The notes under the pieces were generated by a model that was not told where the DNA came from, searched no databases, and saw nothing but the letters and a program-made list of their open reading frames with translations. Of a stretch of 29,683 nucleotides of DNA, positions 13,940 to 23,071 are shown in pieces. The stretch covers positions 1 through 29,683 of IMG/VR virus record IMGVR_UViG_3300005095_000171; one strand, given 5' to 3'. Every line of letters begins with the position of its first letter. Within the stretch, counting starts at the first letter, position 1. The stretch is from a virus. The translations under genes were made by a program, and so were the position numbers.

Positions 13940-16900
13940 ATGAATAAACAAAAAGTCGGATTGTTTGCTACTGCCGACTTCAAATGCAGACTATACGGAT
14001 CAAGATATTGGACATATCTAAAAGGAAACGAGTGGCATTATCTTGAGTTCGAACCAGAAGATATAGTTGAGTTTGCGTCAGACGAATATGTTGAAAATAT
14101 CCAGGTTAGAGGAGCAGTGAAAGATATTCATGTTGACATATCAGAATTGACTTCAATAAGTAATTCGTTTAGAGACATGAACACTATCGAAAGCGCATCT
14201 GTAGTGTCATCAAACGAAATAACTGAGGCTGTAGATACATTTAAAAATAGTTCAATAAAAGAGTTTGATGTTCCAATGATGTCACTTGTTATTGCTGACG
14301 GAATGTTTGACGGAACAACAAATCTTGATGAGCTAAAGATTGACGCATCTGAACTTGAGTCGCTTGAGTCAGCAAACAGAATGTTCGCAAATTCAAGTGT
14401 GCAAGTGATAGCTTCATTGAGCGGATTCTCTAAGGAGAAAATATCGGAACTACTACTTGGTTCAGACCCTGTAAAAATAGATGAGTTAGACTTAACAAGA
14501 GCAGATGAAAATTCTCTGAGAACACTTGCAATAGATACTGGGAATGTAGTATCAGACTTCAATATATTCATATCAAGAGATAGAGTAGTTTTTGCAAAAT
14601 CATACACAAAAGTAAACGACGTTGATGACAGCATGAACATAGAATACGATATCAGTACAAAAGAGGACATTTTGTATCATGACAAAAACGATATTAAAGA
14701 CAGTCTAGATACAGATATTGATGACAACATGAATATAGAGTACGACATAAGTACTGATGAAATACTGTATTCTCACGAACAAGATACTGTGTCAGATGAT
14801 TTAGATAATAGTGTTGATGATTCAATGAATATTGAGTACGATATATCAACTGACTCAAATGCATACTCTCATGAGGAAGTAGTTACAATAGATGATGAGC
14901 TAGATACCGTCCTAGACGAAAGCCTTGAATTGGAATATGACTTTGCAACACTTGACGGTGAACGAATAGAGCATGAAGAGAGTGCTGTAGATGATAATTT
15001 AAAAACAGAGTACGATGATAATTTTGATGTTGAGTATGATGTTAGTTCTAGTGGGTTTAATTCTGACACTCATGAACCAATCTCTGTTGATGACGGAATG
15101 AGTAGTGATTACGATAGCTCGTTTAATACAGAATACGATTTGTCTGTAAGCGGATTTGGTTCATATTCTCACGAAGATATATCAGTTGATGATGGAATGG
15201 ATACTGATGCAGATGAAACAATGACTTTAGAGTATGATGTTGTATCAAAAAACAGCTTATTTAAGCATGATGAGAATGATGCTGAGACAGGATTGTCAGA
15301 GGAATATGATGATGACAAGTACGTTGAGTATGATGTTGACTCAGTAAACACAGACATTCCAGTATACATAAGAAAGGATCACACAGTAAGCGTTGGGCTT
15401 GATGAGACCTATGATAGCAACTATAACTTTGAGATGGATATATGCCCACTAAAAGAGGTTGTTGATCCATTTGGAGATGGGTCATGTGTGTACGCAACAA
15501 GCGCATCAAACAGACTAGAGCTTATTAGGCAAAGAGTCATGAGCGATGAGGATCTTGAAGATATAAGATGGTCAAAAAAGTTTGAATCGCTGCACAGATT
15601 CCCAATATACTCGTCAGAAGGTGGAGAGGAAAGCGACGACGAAGCAAGAAGTGCATCACACAATAACATCTATGGAAGATTTATGGTGAGAACACCTCCA
15701 GCATATACTGAGTTCTTGTACGTGTATTCAATAGAAACACTAAACTCAAATGACGAATCAGTAATCATGTTTGGTGTAGGAATAATAAAGCAGGACGATG
15801 GAAGGATACAGTTTTTCGTTAACACTAGATATGATCCTGACGAAGAAGATGTTACTAGCGTTTATGCAGGAGACCTATCTGACGACATATACTTTAATGC
15901 AGTTACAGATTTCTCATTCGCACTGGTTCATAGCAATGACGACAATAACTCAGAGTATGACATATATATTAACGGAGAAGTTATTGCACAGAACATAGTG
16001 ATACTAAAAAGCGATGACAATATACCGTCTACATCAAAGTATTACTTGTCAGCAGAGAATGGAAGCACAAAGAACAATCTTGGGCTAATGGGCGTGCAAG
16101 CATTCAATAGAAGAATTGATAGTGATGAAATAAAGTTCTTGGATACAATAACTCAAAGAGGAGAGACTTCCGCTATAAGAAGGAATGGCCCTGTAACACT
16201 GTATTTTGACTTTGACGTAGAGTATTCGTATAGTGATGATGAAAATGGAGACAAAATATGGAATGAACTAGATAGCAGAACAGAGGAGATTGTCGACGGG
16301 TCACTGATAAGAGAGAATGGAATAGTAAATATCAGAACCGACTACGAATATGTGTTCTGGGTAAGAACAGACAAGTTAAATGTTAAGCGTGAAATATTTG
16401 AACACATGAATATAAAACAGGGTATGCAAATGGTGTACGCATCATCAAAGTTCTATCTAGCATCAATGTATCATGCAAGAATGGCAAACATACCAAACGT
16501 AACTAGCATATCAAGTATAGCGCAAGAAGCATGGTTAAGCAGTTTACATGTTGACGTGACAGAAAACACAAAATACCTAACAAGATTGTGCAGGGACGCA
16601 AGAATAGCAGAAATGTCAACAATCGACATGTCAAAAAGACAAGAGAAAATGTATATTTATGAAGCATTTTTGAGGGCAAATATCTATATGTCTGGAAACA
16701 TATTGTTCCCAAGAAAAACTGGAGAATACATGGAGCCTATTGACGACAGGCACTACTATTACGACATGTTTTCTTATTCATCCTTTACTCTATTTCCATA
16801 TATAGAGATGGTTGCAAGAGGGCTAAAAGATCTTGATAGATCGCCATTTATGAGCATGAACACAAAGTATATGTTGTACTCGATAATCAAGATAGTTGAA

Positions 16901-17986
16901 GATGCAAATGATGAGGATTATATAAACTCGCCAATAAGTGGCGGAGAGACAAGTGGTCTCGTTGGTGTAACAAGCGAAAACCTAATGTTCTCAGGGCTAG
17001 ATATAAATGAGTTCTTCTATTCAACAGAGACAAGCAGGAGAATAACTGCATTAAGAGATCTTCCAAAGGCGACATCATTGTACTCTAGATATGTAGACAG
17101 ATCATATCAAAAGGAGACAGACGTGTTTAGCCTGTTTAGCAATGTTAACGATGAGTTAACAGAAAAACTTAAGCCACTAACAAGAAGTGCAACCTATGAT
17201 ATACTTGAAGATCCTGATTGGGCACCAACATTCAAGGTGCTAGATACGCTAATACAGTCAAGACATCTAAGGTTATCAACAAGATTTGGAGTAATAGGAA
17301 ACAGGATTGCATACATGGAAGATGACAGCACAATAAGAGTTGCAATGGAGCCATCTCTCCATGACGACAATCTTTGTTTTGCAATGGACAAAATAGAACT
17401 AGACTCACAGTGGCACTGGTTCTCAATTGATGGAAGTCTAGCTGTACAAAATGATGACGACAGTCTAACTCTGTATGATGCAGACTCTGGTAATGAGAGA
17501 ACTATTGATAACTTCAAGATTGATAATGCAGTCATGATGAGAGATGAATCAGAGAGATGGGCAAGTGGGTCAATTATCTGTGGAATAGAGAGAGACGAAA
17601 TTGATCCGGATGGTGGAAGCGGCCAGCAGCTAAGTTCAACTGTAAAGATAACAGGAACATCTAGAACTACAACAAAATACATTACTGTTGAAAACAACAG
17701 TGACGAGGTTGCAGAGGTTGCTATTGGAACACAGATAGGTGCACCTGTGTATGTATTAAAAAAGCAATACGAAGATGACAATGGAACAATGAAGCATGTA
17801 TCGTCAACAATATGCAGATACAATACTGGAGCAACTGATGACTTTGACGTATATGAGCTACCAGTTGTTGCGACTCACATCTATCCTGTTGCAGGAGAGA
17901 GCAACGAATTTGTCTGTGTTGACAACAGGAGTGATGATGAGCTTGGTGATGAACCAAGGAGATTTGCAAGATGTTTTTGTGTATAA
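13940..17986 (+). CDS. Giant multidomain virion protein with 33-residue repeats, 1348 aa
   Basis: GAGGAG precedes the ATG. Domains in order: a 50-residue N-terminal cap; about 60-170, repeats with an (S/M)F-centred pattern (SNSFRDM, VDTFKNSS, ADGMFDGT, ANRMFANSS) like BspA/DUF285-type repeats; about 221-500, nine acidic repeats of 32-33 residues each with an EYD core (at 235, 267, 299, 332, 365, 398, 431 and 463, and EMD at 498); about 510-740, a concanavalin/LamG-like beta sandwich (KNNLGLMGVQAFNRRIDSDE); then about 600 residues ending in a propeller-like part with a final FARCFCV. The repeats are Asp-rich and could bind calcium. Probably a tail spike or host-surface adhesin. The end and the N-terminal repeats are shared with the 581-aa neighbour. 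Confidence 0.78.
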   Translation: MNKQKVGLFATADFKCRLYGSRYWTYLKGNEWHYLEFEPEDIVEFASDEYVENIQVRGAVKDIHVDISELTSISNSFRDMNTIESASVVSSNEITEAVDTFKNSSIKEFDVPMMSLVIADGMFDGTTNLDELKIDASELESLESANRMFANSSVQVIASLSGFSKEKISELLLGSDPVKIDELDLTRADENSLRTLAIDTGNVVSDFNIFISRDRVVFAKSYTKVNDVDDSMNIEYDISTKEDILYHDKNDIKDSLDTDIDDNMNIEYDISTDEILYSHEQDTVSDDLDNSVDDSMNIEYDISTDSNAYSHEEVVTIDDELDTVLDESLELEYDFATLDGERIEHEESAVDDNLKTEYDDNFDVEYDVSSSGFNSDTHEPISVDDGMSSDYDSSFNTEYDLSVSGFGSYSHEDISVDDGMDTDADETMTLEYDVVSKNSLFKHDENDAETGLSEEYDDDKYVEYDVDSVNTDIPVYIRKDHTVSVGLDETYDSNYNFEMDICPLKEVVDPFGDGSCVYATSASNRLELIRQRVMSDEDLEDIRWSKKFESLHRFPIYSSEGGEESDDEARSASHNNIYGRFMVRTPPAYTEFLYVYSIETLNSNDESVIMFGVGIIKQDDGRIQFFVNTRYDPDEEDVTSVYAGDLSDDIYFNAVTDFSFALVHSNDDNNSEYDIYINGEVIAQNIVILKSDDNIPSTSKYYLSAENGSTKNNLGLMGVQAFNRRIDSDEIKFLDTITQRGETSAIRRNGPVTLYFDFDVEYSYSDDENGDKIWNELDSRTEEIVDGSLIRENGIVNIRTDYEYVFWVRTDKLNVKREIFEHMNIKQGMQMVYASSKFYLASMYHARMANIPNVTSISSIAQEAWLSSLHVDVTENTKYLTRLCRDARIAEMSTIDMSKRQEKMYIYEAFLRANIYMSGNILFPRKTGEYMEPIDDRHYYYDMFSYSSFTLFPYIEMVARGLKDLDRSPFMSMNTKYMLYSIIKIVEDANDEDYINSPISGGETSGLVGVTSENLMFSGLDINEFFYSTETSRRITALRDLPKATSLYSRYVDRSYQKETDVFSLFSNVNDELTEKLKPLTRSATYDILEDPDWAPTFKVLDTLIQSRHLRLSTRFGVIGNRIAYMEDDSTIRVAMEPSLHDDNLCFAMDKIELDSQWHWFSIDGSLAVQNDDDSLTLYDADSGNERTIDNFKIDNAVMMRDESERWASGSIICGIERDEIDPDGGSGQQLSSTVKITGTSRTTTKYITVENNSDEVAEVAIGTQIGAPVYVLKKQYEDDNGTMKHVSSTICRYNTGATDDFDVYELPVVATHIYPVAGESNEFVCVDNRSDDELGDEPRRFARCFCV

Positions 17987-18016
17987 TTTAATAATAAAAA
18001 AATAAAAGGAAAAAAA

Positions 18017-19762
18017 ATGATCAAAAAAAGATTACCGGTAATTATTGATCTTCCAGCTGATTGTGAGTACTCCATTGACGGTGGAGACTCATGGACTGCT
18101 GTTCCTGCAAATACCAGAACAGAGGTATTTGAAGAGGATAGCGGAGTCACTGTTAGATCGCAAAATGAAATAGATTTCATTGATGGAACAAAAAATGAAT
18201 TCAACACAAGACTGTATGACTACATTAATATCCGTAATGGAAAATCGCTAAAAAGTCTAGACAGATTATTTGAGTATGCAATTGTTGATAAAGTTAGAGT
18301 TCAAAACGTTGATGCAGTAGAGACACTTGATAAAACGTTTAAGAATCTTATATGTGACACACTATTTGTTGACGATGTACCTCTTGCTACAACTGCAGAA
18401 GAAATGTTTAGTGGGACAAAGGCTAATATTGTATCAAAGATATCATTGTCAAACAAAGATGCTATTATGAAGTCTGTAAAAGGTATGTTTGAAGACTCGA
18501 AGATAAACATAGTTGGAGATGTTGAATTGCTATCAAAAGCAGTTAGCTCTAGTGAAAAAATGTTCTCAAATGCAAAGATAGATTTCTTCCCTTATGTAAA
18601 AATGAATTTATCAACAACAGAAGATGAAGCTGGAGGATATGAGTTTAGACAAGCTGGTATGTTCAGTTCCTTAAAAACTCCATATTTGCTGAGTGGACAC
18701 ATATACATGGTTCCAGGAGATGAGACAACATCAGCTGCTGCAAGTAGCGCTTTGCTTGGATACGACAATGGCCAATCAGGCTATGGATTTATGGAGAACT
18801 CTACAGCAATATTCTCAGGGCTTACTATAATGTACGACAACGAAAATGAACCAGTTGCAGAAAGATTATTCACTGGTTCACAAAACTTAAGAGCACCATT
18901 TAGCATGTTAGTAAATAGATCAAAAGCATTTGTTGCAGAGGACAAGCTTGATCAAGCAATAGACGGTACACTTATAGATGATAAAGTTAATAATCCTGAA
19001 TTGATGTCTATTGATGGTGGATATATTGGCGTTTACGACTGGATAGAAGATATTGTTATCCTTGAGCAGTCATCATGTAAATATCTGATTGATCTTGACT
19101 ATTTGAATGTTGTTGGAGGAAAAGCACTATTCAAGCCCACAACATCAGATATTGCAGTTGAAGCTGTAAGACTTGAAAGGTATGATGAAATAACTGAAAC
19201 GGTAAATGTAGATCTATCATCAAAGAAAACAGACTGGAAAGCTAGAGCTCAAAATGGATACACTGTTGTTGGAATATCTGATACAGAATTTGCAACATCA
19301 CATGATGATGAAGACTACGTAGCAAGCTTCTCTTGCGACGATGAAAACAAGCAAGATATCTATATGTCAGCAGATGGACTTACAGCGTACATTGTTTCAG
19401 GAGAACAGTATGATCAAGATGCTGCAGGGAATCAAACAAAGAATGCAAAAATATCATTCTATGATTTTGAGACTGGAGACAGCCTTGGTTCAGAAGAGTA
19501 TACGCTACCATCAAACACAAGTGTAAGAGGAGGATACAAGCCATACTCAGACTCAAACACTATATTGCTGCTCAACTCATTTGATCCAGATACTGGAGAC
19601 GAGCTAAATTCAATAGTTATATCGTACAAGGATGGCGTAGAGGTTACAAGAAAAGAACTCGACATGAAAGCAGATGTATTGGCAAAATACTACTGGGAAG
19701 AGAATGAGTTTATTTGTGCAAACACAGAAGATGGAAGCTATGTGAGATGTTTTGGAAAATAA
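18017..19762 (+). CDS. Virion protein with MF-type repeats, paralogous to the 1348-aa protein, 581 aa
   Basis: AAAAGGA precedes the ATG after an AT-only gap. About residues 70-200 carry repeats of roughly 30-35 residues (SLDRLFEYAIV, TLDKTFKNL, TAEEMFSGTK, SVKGMFEDSK, SSEKMFSNAK) like those of the upstream giant protein and of BspA/DUF285-type surface proteins. The end (EENEFICANTEDGSYVRCFGK, in outline) also matches the giant protein's end (NEFVCVDNR...FARCFCV). So it looks like the giant protein without the acidic repeats. It is likely an alternative or companion adhesin or tail component. Confidence 0.72.
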   Translation: MIKKRLPVIIDLPADCEYSIDGGDSWTAVPANTRTEVFEEDSGVTVRSQNEIDFIDGTKNEFNTRLYDYINIRNGKSLKSLDRLFEYAIVDKVRVQNVDAVETLDKTFKNLICDTLFVDDVPLATTAEEMFSGTKANIVSKISLSNKDAIMKSVKGMFEDSKINIVGDVELLSKAVSSSEKMFSNAKIDFFPYVKMNLSTTEDEAGGYEFRQAGMFSSLKTPYLLSGHIYMVPGDETTSAAASSALLGYDNGQSGYGFMENSTAIFSGLTIMYDNENEPVAERLFTGSQNLRAPFSMLVNRSKAFVAEDKLDQAIDGTLIDDKVNNPELMSIDGGYIGVYDWIEDIVILEQSSCKYLIDLDYLNVVGGKALFKPTTSDIAVEAVRLERYDEITETVNVDLSSKKTDWKARAQNGYTVVGISDTEFATSHDDEDYVASFSCDDENKQDIYMSADGLTAYIVSGEQYDQDAAGNQTKNAKISFYDFETGDSLGSEEYTLPSNTSVRGGYKPYSDSNTILLLNSFDPDTGDELNSIVISYKDGVEVTRKELDMKADVLAKYYWEENEFICANTEDGSYVRCFGK

Positions 19763-19773
19763 GGAGTGATGAT

Positions 19774-20130
19774 ATGGGGGATACTCGTGAATGTCCAGCA
19801 TTAGCAAGGGTGGAAAAAGTGGAAGACGCAATAAAAACTATAAACTCATCATGCTGTTCAGCTGCTCAAATGGAGCAGAGGGTAAAAACAAACATTCTAC
19901 TTGAACAACTAATAATTCAGGTAGAAGCTTTAGAAAAAGAAATTAAGGTTGGCGAAGAAAAAAATAAGATACAATATAGCAAGCTCATAGAGGACCTGAG
20001 ACACGATCAGGAGGAGCTGAAAGAGGCACAAGGTGTATACCAGAGATATCTGCATTATGCCGCTGGAGCGATTGCTGTGTTGTACTTTTTTGGAATCGAC
20101 GACAAGATAAAAGCTATATTAGGAGGCTAA
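19774..20130 (+). CDS. Coiled-coil protein with C-terminal membrane segment (XhlA-like, possible lysis accessory)
   Basis: 118 aa from the ATG at 19774, seven bases after AGGAG (an earlier in-frame ATG lacks a site). It starts MGDTRECPALARVEKVEDAI, has Cys-Cys at 27-28, a long heptad-like helix (about 33-86, rich in E, K and L), and one hydrophobic segment near the end (about 93-107, YHYAAGAIAVLYFFGI-like). A soluble coiled coil plus one C-terminal membrane helix is the build of XhlA/hemolysin-type phage proteins that assist holins. The match is to architecture only. Confidence 0.6.
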   Translation: MGDTRECPALARVEKVEDAIKTINSSCCSAAQMEQRVKTNILLEQLIIQVEALEKEIKVGEEKNKIQYSKLIEDLRHDQEELKEAQGVYQRYLHYAAGAIAVLYFFGIDDKIKAILGG

Positions 20131-20132
20131 AC

Positions 20133-20387
20133 GTGGCAGAAGAAATAGACAACGGAAGAATAGTTATCAGTAAGGATGAAGTGAGAACTCCAATACTTGT
20201 ATCAACTGCTAACTTTATTCAGGTACCAACATTCAGCACAGATCCGCTCGAAAGAGTATATGTATCTAGGCATGGCGACATGACAAAGACATGGGTTGGG
20301 TTCACTCAGGAGACAAACCTGTACATTGAACCACCATTCTATGTTCATACGAAGTATCCGTGCACAATACCTTGTATGGAGATGTAA
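20133..20387 (+). CDS. Small hypothetical protein, 84 aa, GTG start
   Basis: A perfect AGGAGG lies six bases before the GTG at 20133, which decides the start. The protein is short and beta-rich (RIVISKDEVRTPILVST, RVYVSRHGDM), with two Cys near the end. It lies between the coiled-coil membrane protein and the first fibre-like gene, two bases after the former. No family recognised. Confidence 0.7.
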   Translation: MAEEIDNGRIVISKDEVRTPILVSTANFIQVPTFSTDPLERVYVSRHGDMTKTWVGFTQETNLYIEPPFYVHTKYPCTIPCMEM

Positions 20388-20388
20388 T

Positions 20389-20784
20389 ATGTCATGGAGA
20401 AGAGGTTATAATAGAAGCACATTCGTAGGACCTAAGCCATTCTCATTTAAAGTTCCAGACCAACCTGAGGATGAAGGCGAATACATAGTATCTGTTGATG
20501 ACGAAGGAAATGTGACATTTGTCGAGGCAAACAATCTTGAACTAGGTGAAACAGCAGATACTGCGTACTATGGTGACAAAGGTAAAATTGCCTACGATCA
20601 TTCGCAGGAAGTTGGAACGAATCCTCACGAAGTAACAAAAGACGACATTGGACTAAGTGAGGTAACAAATGACAAGCAGATACCATACTCAGAGAAGGGT
20701 GAACCAAACGGTGTTGCAACGTTGGATGATGAAGGCGTTGTTCCAGACGAGCAGATAGACGATATCGATGGTGGAACATTCTAA
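20389..20784 (+). CDS. Short tail-fibre-like protein ending in DGGTF, 131 aa
   Basis: The ATG at 20389 follows GGAG and is one base after the previous stop; the longer upstream frame has no ribosome site. The sequence NPHEVTKDDIGLSEVTND and GVATLDDEGVVPDEQI is typical of phage fibre shaft repeats (H-x-V/I-T-x-x-D-I-G-L-S-x-V). The protein ends IDGGTF, the same as the next fibre gene. From here to 21578 glycine is mostly GGT rather than GGA, unlike neighbouring genes. It is probably a trimeric fibre segment. Confidence 0.75.
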   Translation: MSWRRGYNRSTFVGPKPFSFKVPDQPEDEGEYIVSVDDEGNVTFVEANNLELGETADTAYYGDKGKIAYDHSQEVGTNPHEVTKDDIGLSEVTNDKQIPYSEKGEPNGVATLDDEGVVPDEQIDDIDGGTF

Positions 20785-20825
20785 TAAGAGTGTGCCATAA
20801 AACAAAAAACAAATAAGGAATAAAA

Positions 20826-21578
20826 ATGATTAAAACTATTCAGATTAAACGAGGTGACTTAGCAGCATTGCCATCAGAGGCTCTAGAAGGAGAATTGCTA
20901 TTTGCCAAAGACGTAAATCAGGTATATATTGGTAAGGGTGACGGAGTTGAACCAGTCCAGATTGGTGGTGATTTCAGCTCAGTGGTTCAAGTCGACTCAA
21001 CAGGTAAAATTGATCCAGCAGTTCTTCCTGCCTTGGCTATCAGTGAAACCTATGTTGTAGATAGCGAAACAGCACAGCTCGAGCAAGATGTTCAAGAAGG
21101 TGACATTGCTGTTCGTACAGATGAGAACAAATCGTACATCAATGTAACAGGTAACAATGACTCTATGGACGATTGGCAAGAACTGCTTACTCCAACAGAC
21201 TCTGTATTGAGCGTTAACGGTAAGACTGGTGCAGTTGTTCTTGATACTGATGACATTGAAGAAGGTGATAACAACCTGTACTACACAGATGACCGTGCAA
21301 TTGAAGCAGCAAAAACACTTGATATCAAAGACTTGAGCGATACACCTGATGATGACCCTGATACAGGAGTAGATACACGTTCCGTACTTGTATATGAGCC
21401 GGAAGCAGGTAAATGGGTATATGATGAAGTGGACGATATTGGGCGAACAGACTTTATTGACTTAGACGATACACCAGACAGCTATGATGGTGCAGCAGGA
21501 TACTCGTTACGAGTCAATTCTGATGGAACAGCCGTAGAGTTCGTTGATGACTCTGTTGTTGATGGTGGAACCTTTTAA
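20826..21578 (+). CDS. Tail fibre protein, 250 aa, ending in DGGTF
   Basis: AAGGA precedes the ATG. N-terminal IQIKRGDLAALPSEALEGEL and VNQVYIGKGDG match the small N-terminal fibre domain of many phages (IQxRRG...L.x.GE......xxIGDG). The centre has SVNGKTGAVVLDTDDI and NLYYTDDRA, both standard fibre motifs, and the C-terminus is VVDGGTF. CGT and GGT codons are used freely here while the rest of the late region uses AGA and GGA, a sign of separate origin or of selection for high expression. It probably forms a trimeric fibre. Confidence 0.82.
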   Translation: MIKTIQIKRGDLAALPSEALEGELLFAKDVNQVYIGKGDGVEPVQIGGDFSSVVQVDSTGKIDPAVLPALAISETYVVDSETAQLEQDVQEGDIAVRTDENKSYINVTGNNDSMDDWQELLTPTDSVLSVNGKTGAVVLDTDDIEEGDNNLYYTDDRAIEAAKTLDIKDLSDTPDDDPDTGVDTRSVLVYEPEAGKWVYDEVDDIGRTDFIDLDDTPDSYDGAAGYSLRVNSDGTAVEFVDDSVVDGGTF

Positions 21579-21595
21579 TAAAATATGATGTATAA

Positions 21596-21625
21596 TCTCC
21601 TTATATAGCACATAGTATAAGGAGA
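21596..21625 (+). promoter_or_regulatory. Perfect hairpin that buries a ribosome-binding site
   Basis: TCTCCTTATA (21596-21605) and TATAAGGAGA (21616-21625) are exact complements around a 10-nt loop. The right arm contains AAGGAGA, the ribosome site of the gene starting at 21634. In mRNA this stem would hide the site. TATAAT at 21591-21596 directly before the stem could be a -10 sequence. Confidence 0.7.
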
Positions 21626-21633
21626 AAGAATTA

Positions 21634-22578
21634 ATGGCCATTAAAAAAATACTTCAACTGCGCTCGTCAGAGTCAGGAAAGGTTCCGTCCTCTCTTGAGG
21701 ATGGCGAGATAGCAGTAAATACCGCAGATGGAAAAATATTTATAAACAAAATAGATGATGATGGAAACATTGTCGTAACATCACTTCCTACATTTGATGA
21801 TATAAACTCTAGCATAGACCATACACACGACAACCTTGACCAACTCAACACAATAGTTGATGGTCCAGAAGATGGAATGCTACAGTCAGGAGACCATATT
21901 ATTCAGATGACAAGAAGATTTGATGACAGAGCATCGCTAGCGGACTATTCGCCTTCATTTAGAGGAGAGTTGACGTATCTTATGAGCAACGATGTTTTCT
22001 GCTGGTTCGACTATAGTCAGAGCAAATGGATAATGCTTGGAACTGGAGATATAGTAACAAAGCCAGGATACGGAATTGGACCATCAGGAACATACTCTAA
22101 TGGATGGGAAGATGAAGATGATATTGACCTTCACTTTGAATCTGATTTATGGGGATCAACAACAAACGGAACAGATGCAGGAAAATGGAACAGATACGAT
22201 GCTCCTACTCCGTCAAGTGATACTGGTACAGCAGGGCCGTATGAGGGCTCAAACATGGTTTATGCAGAGGTATCATCAGGTGGAGATAGCGAATACTTTA
22301 GACTAGAATTTAAATATTTTGCAAAACTAACAAGAGTAGCATTCTATGTTCAACTTGAAGGATCAAATGCAGGTACATTCGAACTGAAAACATACAACGA
22401 AGAAGATGGAGAAACTACTCACTACAGCATAACAGGAGACCAGGGATCAGCATGGATATCTGTTGATCTAGATTTAACTGGTTCAAATGCAGAAGCGATA
22501 TACTTTGACTACCATGATGCATCTGGGTATCAAGGTGACTTATGTCTTGATGCAATAACAATTGAAAGCGAGGATTAA
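21634..22578 (+). CDS. Receptor-binding/tail fibre protein 1 with MAM-like C-terminal domain, 314 aa
   Basis: Start ATG 21634, its ribosome site inside a hairpin. N-terminal LQLRSSESGKVPSSLEDGEI and VNTADGKIFI form the same small attachment domain as other fibre genes here. HTHDNLDQLNTI is a short shaft element, and KWIMLGTGD-type strands follow. The C-terminal about 160 residues (from GTYSNGWEDEDD, through TPSSDTGTAGP and MVYAEVSSG, to DLCLDAITIESED) resemble MAM-type jelly rolls, which often bind glycans or proteins. Paralogues lie at 23377 and 24800. It is followed by a probable chaperone. Confidence 0.8.
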   Translation: MAIKKILQLRSSESGKVPSSLEDGEIAVNTADGKIFINKIDDDGNIVVTSLPTFDDINSSIDHTHDNLDQLNTIVDGPEDGMLQSGDHIIQMTRRFDDRASLADYSPSFRGELTYLMSNDVFCWFDYSQSKWIMLGTGDIVTKPGYGIGPSGTYSNGWEDEDDIDLHFESDLWGSTTNGTDAGKWNRYDAPTPSSDTGTAGPYEGSNMVYAEVSSGGDSEYFRLEFKYFAKLTRVAFYVQLEGSNAGTFELKTYNEEDGETTHYSITGDQGSAWISVDLDLTGSNAEAIYFDYHDASGYQGDLCLDAITIESED

Positions 22579-22582
22579 AAAT

Positions 22583-23068
22583 ATGATAATTAAAGTACTT
22601 AAAAATACAATTGACCCGGCAGTTCTAATGATGACGCTTCTGTATGACACAGATGCAAAAATAGTTGGAGAGACAGACAACTTCTACATCTTCGAGTATA
22701 CAGACAAGACTGTTCCAGGGCTAATAGAAGAACATGCTGACATGTTTCCAAATTTTACACAAGAAATTCTTGGCTTGTATGCGAAGAATATGGAAACTAA
22801 AATAACAAGACAAATAAATAATCTACTAGACTCAACAGCAGCATCGTACGGATATGAAGACATGAAGTCGGCCAGAAGCTACACTGGGTTTGATAATCCA
22901 TTTAGAGAAGAGTGCTTGAGATTAGCAATATGGGGAACATCTTGTTGGGACAAGGCAAGAGAACTAAAAGAAGCATTCTATAGAGGGGAGCTTGAAGAGG
23001 TTAGTGTTGAATACGTTATGGGGCAAATGCCACAGTTTGATCCAAACGCTGATGTATCTGGAGTATAG
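22583..23068 (+). CDS. Tail fibre assembly chaperone-like protein 1, 161 aa
   Basis: Start ATG at 22583, after GAGG; the ORF could begin at 22562 but would overlap the previous gene. The core GYEDMKSARSYTGFDNPF then REECLRLAIWGTSCWDKA fits the pattern common in phage tail-fibre assembly proteins (GYDSIxSAxSY...F..E...L..W...W). It is a clear paralogue of the gene at 24327 (same core). Its position directly after a receptor-binding gene fits a dedicated chaperone. Confidence 0.75.
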   Translation: MIIKVLKNTIDPAVLMMTLLYDTDAKIVGETDNFYIFEYTDKTVPGLIEEHADMFPNFTQEILGLYAKNMETKITRQINNLLDSTAASYGYEDMKSARSYTGFDNPFREECLRLAIWGTSCWDKARELKEAFYRGELEEVSVEYVMGQMPQFDPNADVSGV

Positions 23069-23071
23069 AGC

